Origin: an uncultured Clostridia bacterium | GTDB taxonomy: Bacteria; Bacillota; Clostridia; Christensenellales; Borkfalkiaceae | Assembly (NCBI GenBank): GCA_944367045.1 | Contig: CALVWI010000002.1 | Coordinates: 56,625 to 120,624 of the forward strand | Reading direction: 5' to 3' | DNA: 64,000 nt | Shown: in pieces, positions 59,235 through 64,000 of the stretch | How positions within the stretch are numbered: position 1 is the first letter of the stretch | Layout: the number at the start of each line of letters is the position of its first letter | Position numbers and translations under genes: made by a program | Notes under the pieces: generated by a model | Told to the model about the DNA's origin: nothing | Seen by the model: only the letters and a program-made list of their open reading frames with translations | Database searches by the model: none

Positions 59235-60119
59235 TTAAGAAGCGCCGCCGATGACCTCGCCCATCACTTGCAGGAACTTCTGCCCCGCGCGCGAGAACAC
59301 CTGATACTTCTTCCACGCGAAGAAGAGCGCGGCCTCGATGGCGGGCTCGAGCGGGCGGAAGGTGAGCGGCGTGCCCTGCGTGTTGACGAGGCGGTCGATG
59401 GTGAGCGCGCACCCCATGCCCGCCTTCACCATGAGCGCCGTGTTGTTGACGAGGTTGTGCGTGGAGACGATGTTGAGCTTGGAGAAGTCATAGCCGAGCC
59501 AGCCCGAAAGCTCGTTGGAGTGGAGCGCCTGCCGCGAACAGAGGAGCGGCACCTCGGCAAGATCGCTCGGCCGCACCGAAGCGGCCTGCGCCAAGGGGTG
59601 ATCCCGCCGCATCAAAAGCCCCCACCGGTCGCCCTTGGGGAGCTTCAGATAGTCGTACTTTTCAAGGTCGGTGTTGCCGACGAACAGCCCGAAGTCGACG
59701 AGCCCGTTCATGAGCCGCTCCGAAACGTCCTCGTCGTTGCCGCTGTAGAGATGAAAGCGGACGAACGGGTGCGCTTCGTGGAGCCGCTTCATCGCCTCGA
59801 TGACGAGCTCCATCCCCTCCGTCTCGCCGCAGCCGATGGAGATGTCCCCCGTGACCGCCTCGTCCGTGCCCTGAAGCGCCGCCTGCGTCATGTCCGCGAG
59901 GTCGACGATCTCCTGCGCGCGACGGAAGAGGAACATTCCGTCCTCGGTGAGCGTCGTCTTGCGCTTGCCGCGCACGAGCAGCTGTTTGCCGAGCTCCGCC
60001 TCGAGTTCCATCAGCTGTTTGGAGAGCGTCGACTGCGTGATGAAGAGCCGCTCCGCCGCCGCCGTGATGTTCTGCTCCCGCGCCACCTCGATAAAGTATC
60101 GGAGTACTCTCAGTTCCAT
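59235..60119 (-). CDS. LysR-family transcriptional regulator
   Basis: 294 residues from the ATG at 60119 (AAGGAGGGG). N-terminal winged helix YFIEVAREQNITAAAERLFITQSTLSKQL, linker helix, then a substrate-binding domain. Divergent from the alcohol dehydrogenase/FMN reductase/AKR operon. TGATAG-N7-CTATCA lies between them, as expected for a LysR activator that also controls itself. Confidence 0.93.
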   Translation of the reverse strand: MELRVLRYFIEVAREQNITAAAERLFITQSTLSKQLMELEAELGKQLLVRGKRKTTLTEDGMFLFRRAQEIVDLADMTQAALQGTDEAVTGDISIGCGETEGMELVIEAMKRLHEAHPFVRFHLYSGNDEDVSERLMNGLVDFGLFVGNTDLEKYDYLKLPKGDRWGLLMRRDHPLAQAASVRPSDLAEVPLLCSRQALHSNELSGWLGYDFSKLNIVSTHNLVNNTALMVKAGMGCALTIDRLVNTQGTPLTFRPLEPAIEAALFFAWKKYQVFSRAGQKFLQVMGEVIGGAS

Positions 60120-60141
60120 GCGTTCCCCTCCTTTTTCTCCA

Positions 60142-60160
60142 TGATAGCACAATTCTATCA
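60142..60160. promoter_or_regulatory. LysR-type binding palindrome
   Basis: TGATAG-N7-CTATCA, perfectly symmetric. A second palindrome, AACAG-N11-CTGTT (60178-60198), abuts the -35 of the plus-strand promoter, giving the usual recognition-site/activation-site pair. Confidence 0.65.
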
Positions 60161-60197
60161 TTCTCGCAAGCGATTATAACAGATAGAAAATAACTGT

Positions 60198-60226
60198 TTG
60201 CAATCGTAGAGACGGTGTGATACACT
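60198..60226 (+). promoter_or_regulatory. Promoter of the alcohol dehydrogenase operon
   Basis: TTGCAA (60198-60203), 17 bp, TACACT (60221-60226). Confidence 0.6.
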
Positions 60227-60273
60227 GTAGGCGTAGGAAACTGCCTCAAATCCATTCTTTCAGGAGGGAAACA

Positions 60274-61446
60274 ATGATCAACTTTAACTTTTTTAACCCC
60301 ACGCGCATCGTATTCGGCAGCGGGAAGCTCCAAACGCTTGCGGAGCAGACGCTCCCCGGCAAGAAGGCCATGCTGCTCATCTCGTGCGGCAAGTCGACGA
60401 AGGTGAACGGCTCGCTCGACACCGTGAAGGAGCAGCTCGACAAGGCGGGCATCTCTTACGCCGTCTTCGACAAGGTCATGGAGAACCCCGTCAAGGAGGT
60501 CATCATGGAGGGTGCGGCGTTTGCAAGAGAGAACGGCTGCGACTTCATCCTCGCGCTCGGCGGCGGGGCGGTGCTCGACTCCTCCAAGGCCATCTCCGCG
60601 ATGGCGACGAATGAGGGCGATTTGTGGGACTACGTCTCGGGCGGCACGGGCAAGGGCAAGCCGCTCGCGAACAAGGGCCTCCCCATCGTGACCGTTCCCA
60701 CCTCTTCGGGCACGGGGAGCGAGATCAACTGCTGGGGCGTCATCTCCAATTTGGAGACGCACGAGAAGATCGGCTTCGGCGCGGAATGCCTCGACCCCGT
60801 CCTCTCCATCGTCGACCCCGAACTCATGAAGACGGTGCCGCCCAAGTACACGGCCTTCCAGGGCTTCGACGCGCTCTTCCACAATACCGAAGTCATGATG
60901 AGTAACGGCGTCAACGTGCTGAGCGAGGCAATCGCGCTCTCCGCCATCGAAAATATTGCCAAATACCTGCCGCGTGCCGTCAAGGACGGAAACGACCTTG
61001 AAGCGCGTGAGCACGTCGCCTACGGTTCCACCGTCGCGGGCATCACGATGCAGCTCACCTCGACCACGGCGCAGCACTCCATGGAGCACGCCATGAGCGC
61101 ATACCATCACAGCCTCCCCCACGGCGCGGGACTCATCATGATCTCTTTGGAGTTCGCCCGCTACTTCATCGAAAAGCACGCCTGCGATGGGCAGTTCATT
61201 AAGATGGCGCGCGCGATGGGCATGAAGGACGCCGACAAGCCCGAGGACTTCCTCACCGCCCTTTCGGACCTTCAGAAGGCGTGCGGCGTGGACGATCTCA
61301 AGATGAGCGACTACGGCATCGAAAAGAGCGAATGCATGACGCTTGCCGTCAATGCACGCGAGACGATGGGCGGCCTCTTCCACGCCAACCCCTGCGAGCT
61401 CAATGACGCGAACTGCGCGGGCATCTTCGAGAGGTCGTACCGCTGA
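60274..61446 (+). CDS. Iron-containing alcohol dehydrogenase
   Basis: 390 residues from the ATG at 60274 (AGGAGGG). Typical opening FNPTRIVFGSGKL, NAD-binding ALGGGAVLDSSKAIS, PTSSGTGSEIN, and metal-site region with FDALFHNTE and EHAMSAYHHSLPHG (Asp/His ligands). Family reactions include butanol, 1,3-propanediol, lactaldehyde and other aldehyde/alcohol interconversions. First gene of a LysR-controlled redox operon; stop and next start overlap (TGATG). Confidence 0.93.
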   Translation: MINFNFFNPTRIVFGSGKLQTLAEQTLPGKKAMLLISCGKSTKVNGSLDTVKEQLDKAGISYAVFDKVMENPVKEVIMEGAAFARENGCDFILALGGGAVLDSSKAISAMATNEGDLWDYVSGGTGKGKPLANKGLPIVTVPTSSGTGSEINCWGVISNLETHEKIGFGAECLDPVLSIVDPELMKTVPPKYTAFQGFDALFHNTEVMMSNGVNVLSEAIALSAIENIAKYLPRAVKDGNDLEAREHVAYGSTVAGITMQLTSTTAQHSMEHAMSAYHHSLPHGAGLIMISLEFARYFIEKHACDGQFIKMARAMGMKDADKPEDFLTALSDLQKACGVDDLKMSDYGIEKSECMTLAVNARETMGGLFHANPCELNDANCAGIFERSYR

Positions 61447-62066
61447 TGAGAGTCCTTCTCTTCAACGGCAGCACGCGCGAGAACGGCTGCACCTATACCG
61501 CGCTCCAGGAGATCGCCGCCGTCCTCAACGAAGAGGGCATCGAGACGGAGATCTTGCAGATGGGCGCGAAGGCCGTCCGCGACTGCACGGGGTGTAATGC
61601 CTGCCAAAGGACGGGCAAGTGCGTGTTCGACGACATCGTCAACGTCCTCATTGAAAAGGCGAAGGAGGCGGACGGGTTTGTGTTCGGCTCGCCCGTCTAC
61701 TACGCCCACCCCACCGGGCAGGTGCAGGCGGTTTTGGACCGCGCGTTCTATGCGGGCGGACAGCACTTTGCGTATAAACCGGGCGCAGCCATCGTTACGG
61801 CGAGGCGCGCGGGCACGACGGCCTCTCTGGACGTCCTCAATAAATACTTCACCGACGCGTGCATGCCCGTCGTCTCCTCCACCTATTGGAACATGGCGCA
61901 CGGCAATACGCCCGAAGAGGTGAAACGCGACGACGAGGGGCTGCAGACCATGCGCAATTTGGGGCGCAACATGGCTTGGCTCTTAAAATGCATCGAGGCG
62001 GGCAAAGCGGCGGGCGTCTCTCACCCCACCCCCGAGACCGCCGCATGGACAAATTTTATCCGGTGA
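61446..62066 (+). CDS. NADPH-dependent FMN reductase/flavodoxin-fold protein
   Basis: 206 residues. FMN-binding loop LFNGSTRENGCTYTAL, DCTGCNACQRTGKCVFDD (the cysteine cluster of iron-sulfur-flavoprotein-like/multimeric flavodoxin proteins, though only CxxCxxxxxC is present), and GSPVYYAHPTGQVQAVLDR. Cytosolic flavin oxidoreductase. Likely shares electrons or substrates with the dehydrogenase before it and lies 9 bp before the exported fusion protein. Confidence 0.9.
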   Translation: MRVLLFNGSTRENGCTYTALQEIAAVLNEEGIETEILQMGAKAVRDCTGCNACQRTGKCVFDDIVNVLIEKAKEADGFVFGSPVYYAHPTGQVQAVLDRAFYAGGQHFAYKPGAAIVTARRAGTTASLDVLNKYFTDACMPVVSSTYWNMAHGNTPEEVKRDDEGLQTMRNLGRNMAWLLKCIEAGKAAGVSHPTPETAAWTNFIR

Positions 62067-62075
62067 GGGACACAG

Positions 62076-63542
62076 ATGAAAAAGTATCTTGCAATATTGC
62101 TTTCGCTCTTTCTGATGCTGTTCGGCCTCACGGCCTGCGCGGAAGACCCCGACAGCAGCGGCTCGAGCGGCGGCAACGGCACGGATCCTCCCGCCGTCAC
62201 GGCGGACAATGTGCTTATCGCCTACTTCTCCTGCACGGGCACGACGGAAGGCATCGCCGAACTTATTGCCGAAGAGACGGGCGGCACCCTGCATGAGATC
62301 CTTCCCGAAGTGCCCTATACCGAGGAGGACCTCGACTACTACAGCGGCGGAAGAGCCGACCAGGAGCAGGCGGATCCCACCGCCCGCCCCGCCATCGCCA
62401 ACAGCGTGGAGGATATGGAAGGGTACGACGTCATCTTCCTAGGCTACCCCATCTGGCACGGGCAGGCGCCGAAAATCATCTACACCTTCCTGGAAAGCTA
62501 TGACTTTTCGGGCAAGACGCTCATCCCCTTCTGCACGTCGCACTCGAGCAGCATCGGAACGAGCGACGACAACCTGCATCCCCTCGCCGAAAATGCCGAA
62601 TGGAGGGAGGGCCGGCGGTTTGCGGGCACGGAGAGCGCGGAGACCATTGCACAATGGCTGGAGGAACTCGATTTGACGATGAAAAACGACGTTTCAACGT
62701 TTGATCTGGCAAGCGGCGAGAACGGCAGAGCTCCCACCGTCACGCTGAACAGCGGGTACGAGATGCCCGTCTTGGGCCTCGGCACTTACTCACTGCACGG
62801 CGATACGGTGAAAAATTCCGTCCGTGCGGCGATCGAGAGCGGCGTGCGGCTCATCGACACCGCCTCCGCCTACGGCAATGAGACGGAGATCGGCGAGGCC
62901 ATCCGCGAGGCAATCGAGGACGGCATCGTCGAGCGCGAGGAGCTCTTCGTCATCACCAAAATTTACCCCGGGAGCGAGATGGCCAACCCCGAAGCGGCCA
63001 TTCAGGGCTGCCTCGACCGCTTAAACATCGGCTATGTCGACATGATGCTCCTGCACCACCCCGACCGCAACGACGTCAAGACATATAAGGCAATGGAAAC
63101 GTTTGCGGAAAACGGGCAGATCCGCTCTTTGGGCCTTTCCAACTGGTACATCGAGGAGATCGACAATTTCATCGCCGAGGTGGACATCATGCCCGCGCTC
63201 ATTCAGAATGAGATCCACATCTACTATCAGGAGCAGGACGTCGTGCCGTACATGCACAACTTGGGCATCGTCATGCAGGCGTGGTATCCCTTCGGCGGGA
63301 GAGGACATACGGGCGAGATTTTGAACGATCCGACCATTTTGGAGATCGCCGAGGCACACGACAGGACGGCGGCGCAGGTGATCCTTCGCTGGCATCTGCA
63401 GCGCGGCGTGGTGGCGATCCCCGGCTCGTCCGACCCCGACCATATCCTCGAAAACATCTCCGTCTTCGACTTCTCCTTGAGCGGCGAGGAGATGCAAGCG
63501 ATCGCAGCGCTCGACAGAGGGACTAAGTTCGACTGGTATTGA
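62076..63542 (+). CDS. Exported lipoprotein fusing a flavodoxin-like domain to an aldo-keto reductase
   Basis: 488 residues in one open frame. Lipoprotein signal LMLFGLTAC with lipid Cys21 and no twin arginine, then a Ser/Gly linker. Flavodoxin-4-like domain about 45-200, with FMN phosphate loop FSCTGTTEG (51-59) and GYPIWHG. AKR domain about 218-488 with the full tetrad D261, Y266, K295, H327, and NADPH-site motifs GLSNWY and IPGSSDPDH. Both domains usually need cytosolic cofactors, so export is surprising unless FMN and NADPH-like reductant are supplied outside or the signal is an uncleaved anchor. Third gene of the redox operon. Separate exported flavodoxins are known in Clostridia; this fusion is unusual. 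Confidence 0.85.
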   Translation: MKKYLAILLSLFLMLFGLTACAEDPDSSGSSGGNGTDPPAVTADNVLIAYFSCTGTTEGIAELIAEETGGTLHEILPEVPYTEEDLDYYSGGRADQEQADPTARPAIANSVEDMEGYDVIFLGYPIWHGQAPKIIYTFLESYDFSGKTLIPFCTSHSSSIGTSDDNLHPLAENAEWREGRRFAGTESAETIAQWLEELDLTMKNDVSTFDLASGENGRAPTVTLNSGYEMPVLGLGTYSLHGDTVKNSVRAAIESGVRLIDTASAYGNETEIGEAIREAIEDGIVEREELFVITKIYPGSEMANPEAAIQGCLDRLNIGYVDMMLLHHPDRNDVKTYKAMETFAENGQIRSLGLSNWYIEEIDNFIAEVDIMPALIQNEIHIYYQEQDVVPYMHNLGIVMQAWYPFGGRGHTGEILNDPTILEIAEAHDRTAAQVILRWHLQRGVVAIPGSSDPDHILENISVFDFSLSGEEMQAIAALDRGTKFDWY

Positions 63543-63559
63543 GGGTTTCAAAATTTAAG

Positions 63560-63591
63560 GCACTCCGGCATGGCGCCGGGGTGCTTTTTTT
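63560..63591 (+). terminator. Terminator of the redox operon
   Basis: A GC stem (63560-63569 with 63575-63584, one wobble) followed by T7. Confidence 0.88.
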
Positions 63592-63618
63592 GCACTCTCT
63601 GATAAGCGCCCCATGAAA

Positions 63619-63644
63619 AAGGCCGCCCACGAAGAGGCGGCCTT
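63619..63644 (-). terminator. Terminator for the minus-strand gene at the right edge
   Basis: Stem GGCCGCC/GGCGGCC (63621-63627 with 63636-63642) extended by AA/TT pairs. On the minus strand it ends in TTTTTC. Confidence 0.7.
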
Positions 63645-63664
63645 AAGGAGGAGTTCAGCAAGCT

Positions 63665-63721
63665 ATGGCTGAAGTATGGGAAAAGCAAAATGAGGTGTTT
63701 AAATTTGATGAGCAATCATAA
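63665..63721 (+). CDS. Possible 18-residue small protein
   Basis: ATG at 63665 preceded by AAGGAGGAG (63644-63652, 12 bp away). It would encode a short acidic/aromatic peptide (MAEVWEKQNEVF then KFDEQS). No promoter is clear, and the spacing is long. It may be a leader peptide, a gene remnant or chance. Confidence 0.2.
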   Translation: MAEVWEKQNEVFKFDEQS

Positions 63722-63863
63722 TTTTACTCGGTATTTAGAGCGTTTCAGCAATACTATGCGTGACATAATACTATGCAAAACGGCGAATTTCGCGATTTTG
63801 CCCTCAAATTTTGCGATAAAACAGGCAAGATCTTTGCATTTCAGCAAAATTCTGTCCTCCCCC

Positions 63864-64000
63864 CTACACGCGCTCGATTTCAGAAAGACGCTTCCGATAG
63901 GAGGCGATCTCCTCATCGCTTAGGAGGCTTCCCGTCATATTCAGGACCTTGGCGACCGAATAATTCTTCATATTGCGGACGGCATTGCCGCCCTCGGTGA
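63864..64000 (-). CDS. 3' end of an unidentified protein (partial)
   Basis: An open frame from the right edge to TAG at 63864-63866. The visible 44 residues include NYSVAKVLNMTGSLLSDEE and end in YRKRLSEIERV, a charged helical tail. GC-rich codons match the genome. Only the C-terminus is visible, so no function is assigned. Confidence 0.55.
   Translation of the reverse strand, partial: TEGGNAVRNMKNYSVAKVLNMTGSLLSDEEIASYRKRLSEIERV

Larger units (their letters stand above)
63543..63863. other. Gene-poor gap at the right end
   Basis: It holds two terminators (63560 and 63619), a possible 18-codon reading frame (63665-63721) and AT-rich sequence. No established gene. Confidence 0.65.

Noticed and set aside
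60274-63542. Frameshift or assembly fusion of two genes at the flavodoxin-AKR joint
   Set aside because: The frame is continuous through a linker (about residues 200-220) with no internal stop, Shine-Dalgarno or start codon at the joint. Kept as a real fusion, but read-level confirmation is advised in the findings.

Overview
The window is chromosomal DNA from a GC-rich member of the Bacillota, most likely an uncultured gut-type Clostridia lineage. This is inferred from AGGAGG-type ribosome binding sites, tightly packed operons, Lpl/YtcP-type sugar ABC transporters, a YesN-type AraC regulator, lantibiotic-protection-type ABC transporters and a SipW/TasA-type secretion cluster. Species cannot be fixed by reading alone. 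No phage, transposase, CRISPR array or rRNA was found.

Layout. (1) 1-7696: an OmpR-type response regulator and an intramembrane-sensing histidine kinase, followed by a small membrane protein; then, behind a near-identical operator/promoter, a second small membrane protein, two ABC-2-type ATPase/permease modules, and a condensation/acyltransferase-like enzyme between the modules. (2) 7697-8130: tRNA-Ser(CGA) with fragments of its own 3' end beside it. (3) 8176-16690: a minus-strand cell-surface fibre operon with a consensus promoter. It encodes a signal-peptidase-like protein lacking the catalytic His, a TasA-like subunit, a membrane-anchored TasA-like protein, an intact SipW-type peptidase, and two further substrates, one a 1099-residue repeat protein. 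(4) 16970-25853: a cytoplasmic GH13 amylase, a SIMPL protein, a domain-permuted GH3 glucosidase, an M18 aminopeptidase, an NAD-sugar epimerase-like protein, a Gfo/Idh/MocA oxidoreductase and a HAD phosphatase. (5) 25870-28104: an AT-rich AIPR-type phage-defence gene beside tRNA-Ala(GGC), with a 53-bp repeat between them.

(6) 28231-44322: a long minus-strand glycoside operon divergent from an AraC regulator. It holds two permeases, a very large solute-binding lipoprotein, a second lipoprotein, a tannase-like hydrolase, a GH78 rhamnosidase, a cupin, an SDR with an altered active site and two tandem GH1 enzymes. It looks like uptake and stripping of rhamnosylated and glucosylated plant compounds. 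(7) 44550-51304: a LacI-controlled pathway with a FucI-like isomerase, split transketolase, FGGY kinase and nucleoside-hydrolase-like protein, which I suggest is a pentose or apiose route. (8) 51360-54791: GH43-like and GH3 enzymes. (9) 54935-59165: a heterodimeric ABC exporter divergent from a TetR repressor with two clear operators. (10) 59235-63542: a LysR regulator divergent from an iron alcohol dehydrogenase, an FMN reductase and an exported flavodoxin/aldo-keto-reductase fusion. The window ends inside an unidentified minus-strand gene.

The strongest candidates for something undescribed are the acyltransferase placed inside the two-component/ABC resistance operon, the fibre cluster with its pseudo-signal-peptidase, the isomerase/kinase/split-transketolase/nucleosidase operon, and the exported flavodoxin-AKR fusion.
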